Assembly (NCBI GenBank): GCA_959020865.1
Contig: CAUEUD010000130.1
Location: 1-10,293 of the forward strand
From: Eubacterium limosum
Lineage (GTDB): Bacteria; Bacillota; Clostridia; Eubacteriales; Eubacteriaceae
DNA length: 10,293 bases
Direction of reading: 5' to 3'
Shown here: in pieces, positions 1-6,067 of the stretch
Layout: the number at the start of each line of letters is the position of its first letter
Numbering within the stretch: the stretch's first letter is position 1
Translations under genes and position numbers: made by a program
Notes under the pieces: generated by a model
What the model saw: only the letters and a program-made list of their open reading frames with translations
Database searches by the model: none
Told to the model about the DNA's origin: nothing

Positions 1-760
1 GCTTCAGCGTCTCGCCCGGCACATAAAAGGCCGACGCGTCCGGCGCGTTCTTATCCGGGTCCAGGGTCAGGGTGATGGTCACGCAGTCCGCCTTGGCGGC
101 CAGAGCCTCGATGATCCGGAAATCCTGATTAGAGAAGGTGTGGAAACCGTCGATCCAGATCAGGGAGCGGTCCAGATAATCGGACTTTGGAATCTGGGCG
201 CACAGAAGCTTTGCCCGGTCATCACCGTCAATCCGCTCATCAGACAACAGATTGGCGTAGGCGCCGTAAATTTTCCGGATATCCTTCAGTTTCTGGCTGA
301 GAATCCGCCCTTCCCCCACCTCTGTCTCAGCGGCCTCCAGATCCTCTGGCGTGATCTCACTCTGCTTGAGCTCGCTGATAAACGCGCAGATGTTTTCCAG
401 AAAGCCCAGCTTTCCCGCGCTTCTGCGGTAAACCGACAGCTCCTTCTGCACCTCACGGATGCTCTTCTGCAAAAGCATCTGCTTGCCGTGCTCATCCACA
501 AAGATTTTGGCAATGCCGCCCACCTCGCTGAGAATCCGGTATTCCAGACGCTTAAAGCTGAGCACATCCGCGCCCAAAAGCCCCGGCAGGCGGTTATAAG
601 CCATGAGCTCCCGCTCTGCCCCCAGGGTAAACTGCTCCGGCACCAGCAGGTACATTTTGCTCCTGCCCCGCTGCAGCCGGGCGCCGATCTCCTCATAGAT
701 ATAGTCACTTTTATTGATATGCAAACGGCCTTCCCGGCCGACAATCACTCTGATTCGCAT
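1..760 (-). CDS. addB: ATP-dependent helicase/nuclease subunit AddB, N-terminal 253 residues (cut by window edge)
   Basis: AddB pairs with AddA to process double-strand DNA ends for RecA-dependent recombination. The frame is open from an ATG at 760 to the window edge, so the gene continues to the left and its C-terminal nuclease domain is not visible. The start is supported by AGGAGGTG at 765-772. Recognisable AddB signatures are the 'LLVPEQFTLGAEREL' block (residues 38-52), 'LSFKRLEYRILSEVGG' (67-82) and 'LIWIDGFHTFSNQDFRIIEAL' (split as residues 200-208 and 209-220), followed by a 'VTITLTLD' strand. In related AddB proteins the extreme N terminus carries a Walker A loop of the form GRxGSGK(S/T). 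Here residues 8-15 read GREGRLHI, so the loop is degenerate. addA would be expected downstream, outside the window. Identification is confident; the effect of the altered loop is inference. Confidence 0.93.
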   Translation of the reverse strand, partial: MRIRVIVGREGRLHINKSDYIYEEIGARLQRGRSKMYLLVPEQFTLGAERELMAYNRLPGLLGADVLSFKRLEYRILSEVGGIAKIFVDEHGKQMLLQKSIREVQKELSVYRRSAGKLGFLENICAFISELKQSEITPEDLEAAETEVGEGRILSQKLKDIRKIYGAYANLLSDERIDGDDRAKLLCAQIPKSDYLDRSLIWIDGFHTFSNQDFRIIEALAAKADCVTITLTLDPDKNAPDASAFYVPGETLK

Positions 761-798
761 GCTGCACCTCCTGCGCAGTTAGTTTTACAATCGCGTCT

Positions 799-828
799 AT
801 TATAGCATTTTAATATTAGGGATGTCCT
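799..828 (-). promoter_or_regulatory. Predicted promoter of addB
   Basis: On the minus strand there is a perfect TATAAT at 799-804 and, 18 bases upstream, AGGACA (823-828), which matches the -35 consensus at GACA only. It lies 39 bases upstream of the addB ATG. The -35 box directly abuts the U-tract of the relBE terminator. The strong -10 makes this credible, but the weak -35 leaves some doubt. Confidence 0.55.
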
Positions 829-870
829 AAAAAAATCCCGGGAGGTAACTTTTGGTTACGCCCCGGGATT
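829..870 (-). terminator. Intrinsic terminator of the relBE operon
   Basis: The arms at 834-849 and 855-870 pair over 9 bp (AATCCCGGG with CCCGGGATT), then two mismatches, then 5 bp (GTAAC with GTTAC), around a 5-base loop. Read on the minus strand, the hairpin is followed by a run of seven T's (829-835). It begins 12 bases after the toxin stop codon, so it terminates that operon before the addB promoter. Confidence 0.85.
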
Positions 871-881
871 GCATCAGATTT

Positions 882-1157
882 TTAATGTTTGTAAATTTCT
901 TTACTGTGCCCAATATTTAAAACCAGAATCGTGATCGTCTGCTCGGAAATCTCGCAGACCAGACGGTAATCGCCGATGCGGTAGCGCCACTGTCCGCTGC
1001 GGTTAGCGGTGAGGCCCTTGCCGTACGGATAGGGATCGGTGCAGCCCTCAAGATTTTTCCTCAACCAAGCTGTAATCAAAAGCGCTGTATGCTTATCAAG
1101 TTTTTTTAAACTCTTTTTTGCTTTTTCAGTTAAAACAACATGATATTTCTCAGCCAA
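882..1157 (-). CDS. relE: RelE/ParE-superfamily toxin of a type II toxin-antitoxin system
   Basis: This 91-residue basic protein is of the RelE type; family members are usually ribosome-dependent mRNA interferases held inactive by the antitoxin. Visible family hallmarks are an N-terminal strand and helical hairpin rich in Lys, 'YGKGL' (45-49), 'WRYRIGDYRLVCEI' (57-70) and the C-terminal 'LVLNIGHSKEIY' (78-89). Candidate active-site residues are Lys47, Arg58, Arg60, Arg65, His84 and Tyr89. The usual GHR near the C terminus is GHS here. The start codon is TTG (1155-1157), and the gene overlaps the antitoxin stop by 8 bases (TTGGCTGA), implying translational coupling. RelE and YafQ subtypes cannot be separated by eye. 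Confidence 0.88.
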   Translation of the reverse strand: MAEKYHVVLTEKAKKSLKKLDKHTALLITAWLRKNLEGCTDPYPYGKGLTANRSGQWRYRIGDYRLVCEISEQTITILVLNIGHSKEIYKH

Positions 1158-1371
1158 GTCCCAGCTCTCTTTCTACTTCATCCAAGGTATAAGTCACTGG
1201 ATTTTCCCTATACTCCGCCATGGCCTCATAGTAAACCTTCAAGTCGAACTCATCCTCAATTTTTTCCATGATCGCCTGACGAATCGCCTCAGAGACGGAT
1301 ATATTTTTCATCTCCGCATAGCTCCGGATCAACGCTTCATCCTCTTTGTTTAATCTTAATGATACAGCCAT
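1150..1371 (-). CDS. relB: RelB-type antitoxin (ribbon-helix-helix)
   Basis: This 73-residue protein begins 'AVSLRLNKEDEALIRSYAEMKNISVSEAIRQAIMEKI' (residues 2-38, described here as a single block), which fits a ribbon-helix-helix fold: a basic beta strand (VSLRLN) and two helices. The acidic C-terminal part (EDEFDLKVYYEAMAEY onward) ends in 'TLDEVERELGLG' and would be the toxin-neutralising segment. It is the first gene of the operon, as usual for antitoxins, and overlaps relE by 8 bases. GAGGTG stands 8 bases before the ATG. Family members dimerise, bind the operon operator and are degraded by stress proteases; a palindrome over the promoter here fits autorepression. Confidence 0.87.
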   Translation of the reverse strand: MAVSLRLNKEDEALIRSYAEMKNISVSEAIRQAIMEKIEDEFDLKVYYEAMAEYRENPVTYTLDEVERELGLG

Positions 1372-1390
1372 TGCACTTCACCTCTTTTTC

Positions 1391-1411
1391 TTGTAATACA
1401 TCGTATTACAA
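1391..1411. promoter_or_regulatory. Palindromic operator of relBE
   Basis: A perfect 9-bp inverted repeat (TTGTAATAC and GTATTACAA) flanks a 3-base centre and covers the -10 box of the relBE promoter. A further GTATTG half-site follows 11 bases along (1414-1419), inside the spacer. This is the expected placement for a ribbon-helix-helix antitoxin to repress its own operon; binding itself is inference. Confidence 0.75.
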
Positions 1412-1428
1412 ATGTATTGGTTTGTCAA
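1400..1428 (-). promoter_or_regulatory. Promoter of relBE
   Basis: On the minus strand a perfect TTGACA (1423-1428) is followed after 17 bases by TACGAT (1400-1405, 4 of 6 to consensus). The -10 box lies inside the palindrome at 1391-1411. The promoter starts 29 bases upstream of the antitoxin ATG and is divergent from the glpP promoter. Confidence 0.78.
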
Positions 1429-1485
1429 GCTAGCTTAAATCTTCAAAGAAAACACTGTTCTATGGTCGTTCAATGTTAAAATAAG

Positions 1486-1514
1486 TTGACAACGTTTTAA
1501 AAATCCGATACAAT
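1486..1514 (+). promoter_or_regulatory. Promoter of the glpP-amidohydrolase-glpK operon
   Basis: TTGACA (1486-1491), a 17-base spacer and TACAAT (1509-1514) form a near-consensus sigma-A promoter. Transcription would begin around 1521, leaving a leader of about 110 bases before glpP. The -35 box overlaps a loose match to a CcpA cre site (1487-1500, two mismatches by my reading), which could allow carbon-catabolite repression; that part is weak. Confidence 0.85.
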
Positions 1515-1530
1515 AAAAAAAGAATTAATT

Positions 1531-1603
1531 AGGATTGTGCAGATGAGATAAATCCGTATTGCAGCTTTGCTCAAAAGACAGCAGGGCGTGATGCGGATTT
1601 TTT
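1531..1603 (+). terminator. Leader terminator with candidate antiterminator ahead of glpP
   Basis: The outer stem AAATCCGTAT (1550-1559) pairs with ATGCGGATTT (1591-1600), one G-U pair included. The inner stem GCTTTGCT (1564-1571) pairs with AGCAGGGC (1580-1587). Six T's follow (1598-1603), giving an intrinsic terminator between the promoter and glpP. Upstream, GGATT (1532-1536) can pair with AATCC (1551-1555), which would use up the 5' arm of the terminator. GlpP proteins are known to act on leader RNAs of glp genes when glycerol-3-phosphate is present, so this is the likely control site. The alternative fold is short and is inference. Confidence 0.78.
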
Positions 1604-1616
1604 GTATTCATTTTAT

Positions 1617-1623
1617 GGAGGAG
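1617..1623 (+). promoter_or_regulatory. Ribosome binding site that fixes the glpP start
   Basis: GGAGGAG stands 6 bases before GTG 1630. The same frame is open from a TTG at 1567, which lies inside the terminator hairpin, and from an ATG at 1615 that overlaps this site. Neither earlier codon has a ribosome binding site, so GTG 1630 is chosen. Confidence 0.8.
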
Positions 1624-1629
1624 TTAAAC

Positions 1630-2205
1630 GTGCTAAACCTGCAAACACCCCTGCCGGCTGTTATTCCGGCCATTTCCAACACCGCCGACCTCGTCGCCTT
1701 TCTGGACAGCTACGCTGATCCCTGGGTCATGATAAAGCTTGGCGATATCAATACCCTGCCCAACATTGTCCGCCGTGTTCACGAAAAAGGCAAAAAAATC
1801 ATTGTACATCACGATTCCATAAACGGCCTGAGCACAGACCGCACCAGTATCCGTTACCTTGCCAATATCGGCGTTGACGCGGTCAACACAACCAGGCTTC
1901 ACTGCATCAGCACCATACAAAGCGAAAAAATGCTGGCCGTTTTAGGGCTTTTTATCATTGACAGCAGCGCGGTCGCCAGCGCAGTGCGCGCCGTCAATGA
2001 AAATACACCAGACTGCGCTCTGATAATGCCCTCCTCTCTGCCAGGCCGCATTATCAGACAGATAAAATCTGAGACTGGCTGTCCCTTGTTCGGCGGGGGA
2101 CTCTGCGCCAGCAGCGAAGAGCTGAACCTGCTCTTAAAGGCTGGTCTGGAAGGCGTTACCACCAGTGAGAAATCACTGTGGCATAATCAACAAAAGGAGG
2201 ACTGA
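1630..2205 (+). CDS. glpP: GlpP-family glycerol-3-phosphate-responsive antiterminator
   Basis: GlpP proteins are TIM-barrel-like regulators that sense glycerol-3-phosphate and prevent termination in glp leader RNAs. This one has 191 residues, normal for the family. Matching features are 'PAVIPAISNTADL' at the N terminus (9-21), 'IIVHHDSINGLSTD' (57-70), 'FIIDSSAVASAV' (108-119), 'GGGLCASSEEL' (155-165) and 'TTSEKSLW' (177-184), corresponding to the phosphate-binding and C-terminal (S/T)TS...LW family motifs. Several family motifs are altered: the usual IISTK is VNTTR (85-89) and the usual LPG in the middle is MPSS (133-136), so this is a divergent member and may see a different ligand or leader. 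It is the first gene of the operon, 4 bases before the amidohydrolase, and its leader carries a terminator. Confidence 0.85.
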   Translation: MLNLQTPLPAVIPAISNTADLVAFLDSYADPWVMIKLGDINTLPNIVRRVHEKGKKIIVHHDSINGLSTDRTSIRYLANIGVDAVNTTRLHCISTIQSEKMLAVLGLFIIDSSAVASAVRAVNENTPDCALIMPSSLPGRIIRQIKSETGCPLFGGGLCASSEELNLLLKAGLEGVTTSEKSLWHNQQKED

Positions 2206-2209
2206 AAAA

Positions 2210-3745
2210 ATGAATCATCTGGCCATTACCAGCGGAAACATCATTACCATGGATGAACACCGCCCCTTCTGTGAGGCGGTTCTCATTGAAGATGGTAAGA
2301 TTGCCGCCGCCGGCTGTTCCGAGGATATCCGACGTCTGGCCGCAGAACGGCATATTACCTGTATCGACTTAAAGGGGAAAACCGCAGTCCCCGGGCTCCA
2401 TGACTGCCACGTGCACGTCATGGGCACTGGGCTCAACGCCATCGGCATCGACCTTTACGACTGCGCTTCGATCGCAGACATCCTGGATAAAATTCAGGAG
2501 GCTTCACGGGACGGTGCTGCCGGCTGGGTTTACTGCACCCGGCTCGACGAGTCCCGTCTTGCCGAGAAACGGCCGCCGACCGCGGCGGAAATTGACGCGG
2601 TTGTCCCGGACCGGGGCGTCTACATTGTGGACCGCGGACTGCACTACACGCTGGTCAACACCCTGGCCTTTAACGAAATCGGTTTTGACGGAACCGAGCA
2701 CGGCCTGGTAAAGGACCCTTCCGGCCACGTTACCGGGCGGCTGCACGACAAAGCCAACGGCAGAGCCCGCTCCTATTTCTATGAGAAAATGACCGACGCC
2801 CAGCGGGCGGAGATGCTAAACCACACGGCCTCTGAGGCTGTTAAAAAGGGAATCACCACCATTCACGCCATGGAGGGCGGCGATATGTTTTCGGATAAGG
2901 ATATTCCTGTTTTTCTTGAAAATCAAAGCCGTTTTCCCCTTGATATTCGCCTCTACTGGGATACCGAAAACGTCCAGAATATTCTGGACCACCATCTGCC
3001 TGCTGTCGGAACCGATCTCTTGCTGGACGGCTCCATCGGCTCACGGACCGCGGCCTTCATGCAGCCTTATACCGACGCGCCGGATACCTGCGGCGAAATC
3101 TATTTTACCGAGGACTTTGTGGTCAACCATATCACAAAAGCCCATCAGAACAGGCTTCAGGCCGGTTTTCACGCCATTGGCCAGCGCGCTGTGACCTTTG
3201 TGCTGGACTGCCTGGAAAAATCGCTGGCGCTGTGCCCCTGTACAGACCACCGCTTCCGCATCGAGCATTTTGGATTTCCAGACAACCGTGATATCGAGCG
3301 CGCCGCCCGGCTTGGCGTCGTGATCTCAACCCAGCCTTCCTTTACCTATCTGCGGGGCGGCCCGGGCAGCGTCTATAACCTCCGTCTCGGCGATGAACGG
3401 GAGCGCCGGGGCTACCCGCTTTCCACCTTTGTGGCGGCAGGCATTCCCGTTGGCGGCGGCTCCGATTCCGGCGTCACGCCCATGGACCCTGTCTTAGGCC
3501 TCCACGCGGCAGTCAACCAGTCTTATCCCGAAAACAGCGTGAACATCCAGAGCGCGCTGCGGATGTTTACCCTTGACGCTGCCTACTGCGCCTTTGAAGA
3601 AAATCAAAAGGGCAGTATCACACCCGGAAAACTGGGAGACCTCACCGTTCTGTCGGGTAACCCTTACGCCACATCCCCAGATAGGCTCAAAGCGCTTGAG
3701 GTATGTATGACCATTAAAAACGGAAAAATTGTTTATCAAAAATAA
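2210..3745 (+). CDS. YtcJ/NfdA-type metal-dependent amidohydrolase (amidohydrolase family 3)
   Basis: This 511-residue protein fits the amidohydrolase superfamily group that includes YtcJ and N-substituted formamide deformylase, which hydrolyse C-N bonds with one or two metal ions. The start is ATG 2210 with AAAGGAGG at 2193-2200; an in-frame GTG at 2165 has no such site. Seen in order: a beta-sandwich N terminus with 'SGNIITMDEHRPF' (8-20), the metal-binding 'GLHDCHVHV' with His67 and His69, 'DRGLHYTLVNTLAF' (141-154), 'LLDGSIGSRTAAFMQPY' (271-287), 'GFHAIGQRAV' with His321, 'HRFRIEHFG' with His353, 'VGGGSDSGVTPMDP' with Asp419, and 'KGSITPGKLGDLTVLSG' closing the sandwich. No signal peptide is evident, so it is probably cytoplasmic. 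All expected metal ligands are present, so it should be active. The substrate is unknown; its place between glpP and glpK suggests a product feeding glycerol or a related polyol into the kinase. Confidence 0.9.
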   Translation: MNHLAITSGNIITMDEHRPFCEAVLIEDGKIAAAGCSEDIRRLAAERHITCIDLKGKTAVPGLHDCHVHVMGTGLNAIGIDLYDCASIADILDKIQEASRDGAAGWVYCTRLDESRLAEKRPPTAAEIDAVVPDRGVYIVDRGLHYTLVNTLAFNEIGFDGTEHGLVKDPSGHVTGRLHDKANGRARSYFYEKMTDAQRAEMLNHTASEAVKKGITTIHAMEGGDMFSDKDIPVFLENQSRFPLDIRLYWDTENVQNILDHHLPAVGTDLLLDGSIGSRTAAFMQPYTDAPDTCGEIYFTEDFVVNHITKAHQNRLQAGFHAIGQRAVTFVLDCLEKSLALCPCTDHRFRIEHFGFPDNRDIERAARLGVVISTQPSFTYLRGGPGSVYNLRLGDERERRGYPLSTFVAAGIPVGGGSDSGVTPMDPVLGLHAAVNQSYPENSVNIQSALRMFTLDAAYCAFEENQKGSITPGKLGDLTVLSGNPYATSPDRLKALEVCMTIKNGKIVYQK

Positions 3746-3756
3746 AGGAGACCATG

Positions 3757-5250
3757 ATGAAAAAGTATATTTTAGGCATTGACCAGGGCACCACCGGCAC
3801 ACGCGCCATCATTTTTGACCAGGATGTCAATATTATTTCCTCTGCATACAGCGAGTTTACCCAGTACTTCCCACAGCCTGGCTGGGTAGAGCATGACGCC
3901 ATGGAAATTTATGAGATCACCCTGAAAATGATGCGGCAGGCCATCTCAGAGGCACATCTCAAGCCCGAAAACATCGCGGGCATCGGCATTACCAACCAGC
4001 GTGAGACCACTGTATTCTGGGATAAAAACACCGGAATCCCCGCAGACCGCGCCATTGTCTGGCAGGACCGGCGCACCCTGCCGATCTGCGAAGCCCTGAT
4101 CGAGAAGGATGGGCCGGCCATCGAAGACCGCACCGGTGTTACCATCATCCCCAATGACTCCGCCACCAAAATCCACTGGCAGCTCAAGAATAATCCCGAA
4201 ATCCGCAGGGGTGTGGACGAAGGCAGGCTTATTTACGGAACCATTGATTCCTGGCTCACCTGGAAACTGTCCGGCGGCAGAGCTCATGTCACCGACCCGT
4301 CAAACAGCGCGGTCACTCTGCTGCAAAACGCAAGAACCCTTGAGTATGACGAAGGCATCCTGAGCGAGCTGGAAATCCCACGGAGCATTCTGCCAGAAAT
4401 CCGCAGCACCAGCGAAATCTATACCGCCACCGACCCAGCCCTGTTCGGCGGCGTTGAAATCCCCATCGCCGGGCTCATCGGCGACCAGCAGGGCGCAACC
4501 CTCGGCCAGGCCTGCTTTGAAAAGGGCATGGCCAAAAACACCTACGGCACCGGCTCCTTTATTCTGATGAATACCGGCGATGAATACATACCGCCATCGG
4601 ACGGGATCTTCTCACCTGTGCTGTGGTCCATTGGCGGAAAGGCTGACTATGGGCTGGAAGGCCTGGTGGACGTCTCCGGCGCGGCCATCCAGTGGCTGCG
4701 GGACGGCCTGAACATTATCGAAGAAAGCGGTGAAGCCGAGACCCTTGCCCGACAGGTGGCAGACACAGCCGGCGTCTACTTTGTCCCCGCATTCGTGGGT
4801 CTGGGCGCCCCTTATTTCGATTCCTACGCCCGGGGCACCATCATCGGCATTTCCCGCGGCACCACCAAGCACCACATCGCCAGAGCCGCTCTGGAATCCA
4901 TGGCTTTTCAGGTACGGGACGCCTTTAAGGTCATGGAGCGCAAAGCCGGCATTCCGCTTAAAAAACTCCGGGCCGACGGCGGCGGCGCCAAGAGCGATTT
5001 CATGCTCCAGTTTCAGGCTGACATTCTGGGAATTCCCGTTGAACGGCCAGTCATTACAGAAACCACCTGCCTCGGCGCTGCTTACTCCGCCGGTCTGGCC
5101 GTTGGCTATTGGGACTCCATTGAAGAAATTTCCAGATTCTGGAAAATCGATAAAAACTTTGAGCCCGCCATCTCAGAAGATGAGCGCGAAGATCGCTGCT
5201 TTAACTGGAACCGGGCCATTGAGCGCGCAGGCGGCTGGCTGAAACGCTAA
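3757..5250 (+). CDS. glpK: Glycerol kinase-like FGGY carbohydrate kinase
   Basis: Glycerol kinase makes sn-glycerol-3-phosphate from glycerol and ATP in the cytoplasm. This 497-residue protein has the usual length and motifs: the phosphate loop 'GIDQGTTGTRA' (7-17), 'NQRET' with Arg82 and Glu83, 'IVWQDRR' (100-106), 'GDQQGA' with catalytic Asp243, 'KNTYGTGSFILMNTG' (260-274), 'PAFVGLGAPYFDSYARG' (344-360), and the adenosine-binding 'ADGGGAKSDFMLQFQADILG' (406-425). There are two ATGs; 3757 is preferred because AAAGGAG (3744-3750) then sits 6 bases away, whereas 3754 leaves only 3. By comparison with E. coli GlpK, the glycerol-contact Tyr135 appears replaced by Asn133, and the PTS-phosphorylated His of other Firmicutes by Leu229. 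It is the last gene of the operon, 11 bases after the amidohydrolase. It is most likely a glycerol kinase, but a related polyol or ketotriose substrate is possible. Confidence 0.88.
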   Translation: MKKYILGIDQGTTGTRAIIFDQDVNIISSAYSEFTQYFPQPGWVEHDAMEIYEITLKMMRQAISEAHLKPENIAGIGITNQRETTVFWDKNTGIPADRAIVWQDRRTLPICEALIEKDGPAIEDRTGVTIIPNDSATKIHWQLKNNPEIRRGVDEGRLIYGTIDSWLTWKLSGGRAHVTDPSNSAVTLLQNARTLEYDEGILSELEIPRSILPEIRSTSEIYTATDPALFGGVEIPIAGLIGDQQGATLGQACFEKGMAKNTYGTGSFILMNTGDEYIPPSDGIFSPVLWSIGGKADYGLEGLVDVSGAAIQWLRDGLNIIEESGEAETLARQVADTAGVYFVPAFVGLGAPYFDSYARGTIIGISRGTTKHHIARAALESMAFQVRDAFKVMERKAGIPLKKLRADGGGAKSDFMLQFQADILGIPVERPVITETTCLGAAYSAGLAVGYWDSIEEISRFWKIDKNFEPAISEDEREDRCFNWNRAIERAGGWLKR

Positions 5251-5255
5251 ATACT

Positions 5256-5300
5256 AAAAATGCCGGGATGTAACGAAAAGCTACGTCCCGGCATTTGTTC
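5256..5300. terminator. Bidirectional terminator between glpK and the lipoprotein gene
   Basis: AAATGCCGGGATGTA (5258-5272) pairs with TACGTCCCGGCATTT (5282-5296), 15 bp with one G-U pair, around a 9-base loop. On the minus strand it is followed by five T's; on the plus strand the tail is ATTTGTTCT, which is weaker but usable. It begins 5 bases after the glpK stop. The stop codon of the minus-strand gene (5281-5283) lies within the hairpin, at the base of one arm. Confidence 0.85.
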
Positions 5301-5775
5301 TCTCAAAGATGATTTTTGTCTTATCGCCGTCGAAATTCGGTTTAAACGGGCCAATGGCAATGTACTTTACGTTTTCGCCGGTCGGGCACTCAATGGTCAG
5401 CGCACATTCCTTTTCATCGCCATTGACGAAAAAGGTGCTGTCGCTGTAGTACCGGCCATCCTCGCTGACCGCTGTGACCTCAGCCTGGTCAAAGAAAACC
5501 CGGGCCTGGGACAGCTCGCAGGCCATCGTGATTCTCAGGCAATCGTCATAGATAGCGCGGCCTGTTTTCTGCCCTTCCACTGCCATCATGTCACTGAACC
5601 TGACAGCGCCGCCGGTGCTGAAGGTATAGGTCTCATGGGTGTCTGCAGGCGCGGCTTTAAATTGCTCCGCAGTCCTCTCCAGATCACTCAGTGTTGTATC
5701 ACCACCGCCGCAGCCGCCCAGAATAACAATGAAAAGCAGCGCAAGGACGACCAGAAACCCCTGTCTTTTCCGCAT
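5281..5775 (-). CDS. Small hypothetical lipoprotein
   Basis: The 164-residue product starts MRKRQGF, followed by a hydrophobic stretch (residues 7-20) and the lipobox LGGC with Cys22, then a Gly-rich linker. It is therefore probably exported by Sec, lipidated at Cys22 and anchored on the outer face of the membrane. The mature part is mostly polar beta-strand-like sequence ('ETYTFSTGGAVRFSDMMAV', 'RYYSDSTFFVNGDEKECAL'), ending 'KTKIIFERTNAGT'. I do not recognise a named domain; a binding or stress-related role cannot be read from the sequence. AAGGAGG (5784-5790) precedes the ATG by 8 bases. It is transcribed alone, convergent with glpK. Confidence 0.8.
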   Translation of the reverse strand: MRKRQGFLVVLALLFIVILGGCGGGDTTLSDLERTAEQFKAAPADTHETYTFSTGGAVRFSDMMAVEGQKTGRAIYDDCLRITMACELSQARVFFDQAEVTAVSEDGRYYSDSTFFVNGDEKECALTIECPTGENVKYIAIGPFKPNFDGDKTKIIFERTNAGT

Positions 5776-5804
5776 GGTTTTTCCCTCCTTCAGCTGTTTT
5801 TTTC

Positions 5805-5833
5805 ATTCTATAATAGAAAAGCACCCAAATCAA
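5805..5833 (-). promoter_or_regulatory. Predicted promoter of the lipoprotein gene
   Basis: On the minus strand TTGATT (5828-5833), a 17-base spacer and TAGAAT (5805-5810) lie about 30 bases upstream of the start codon. The match is 4 of 6 and 5 of 6 to consensus with ideal spacing. The surrounding stretch 5776-5914 holds no gene, and I see no clear terminator for the ComK-like gene in it. Confidence 0.55.
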
Positions 5834-5914
5834 TACAGCCGTTTTGATTTTACCATAATAGCCTTTTATTTACGGTTTTATGCAGAGCGCGGGCGGTTTT
5901 CGGGTGTTCAGCAC

Positions 5915-6067
5915 TCAGCACCCGTGCCGTTTCAGCCACTCAAGCTCCACCTCCCGGGCTTCCCGCATGCGGCGCCTTATGGTTTCGTCACTGTAGGGCA
6001 CCGCGATGACCGCGCCGCCGTGGTAGGCGATCTCATGGTCAAAACACCCGCTTTTTGGTTCTTTCAT
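5915..6067 (-). pseudogene. C-terminal fragment of a frame-split ComK-like regulator
   Basis: From an ATG at 6065-6067 this frame encodes 50 residues ending '...WLKRHGC'. It overlaps the preceding frame by 29 bases and has no ribosome binding site, so it is unlikely to be an independent gene. Its 'HGGAVIAVPYSDETIRRRMREA' stretch (HGGAVIAVPYSD, then ETIRRRMREA) resembles the C-terminal end of ComK proteins, where a strand with F-x-NG is followed by xPxS and a helix starting around a Gln-Arg-Ala pattern. Read as a continuation of the upstream frame after removing one A from the run at 6052-6056, it would complete a protein of about 160 residues. It could be a pseudogene, a programmed frameshift or a base-calling error. 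Confidence 0.5.

Noticed and set aside
140..805. Plus-strand 221-residue open frame opposite addB
   Set aside because: It lies antisense to the clear AddB frame, has no ribosome binding site and no recognisable family; it is a product of GC-rich codon use on the other strand.
1487..1500. CcpA cre site over the glp promoter -35 box
   Set aside because: Two mismatches at conserved positions; too weak to list as a separate feature.
5260..5847. Plus-strand 195-residue open frame
   Set aside because: It starts in the glpK terminator and runs antisense to the lipoprotein gene, which has a signal peptide, lipobox and good ribosome binding site.
5900..5927. CGGGTG...CACCCG inverted repeat at the end of the ComK-like gene, as a terminator
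   Set aside because: The stem is only 6 bp and no T-run follows on either strand.
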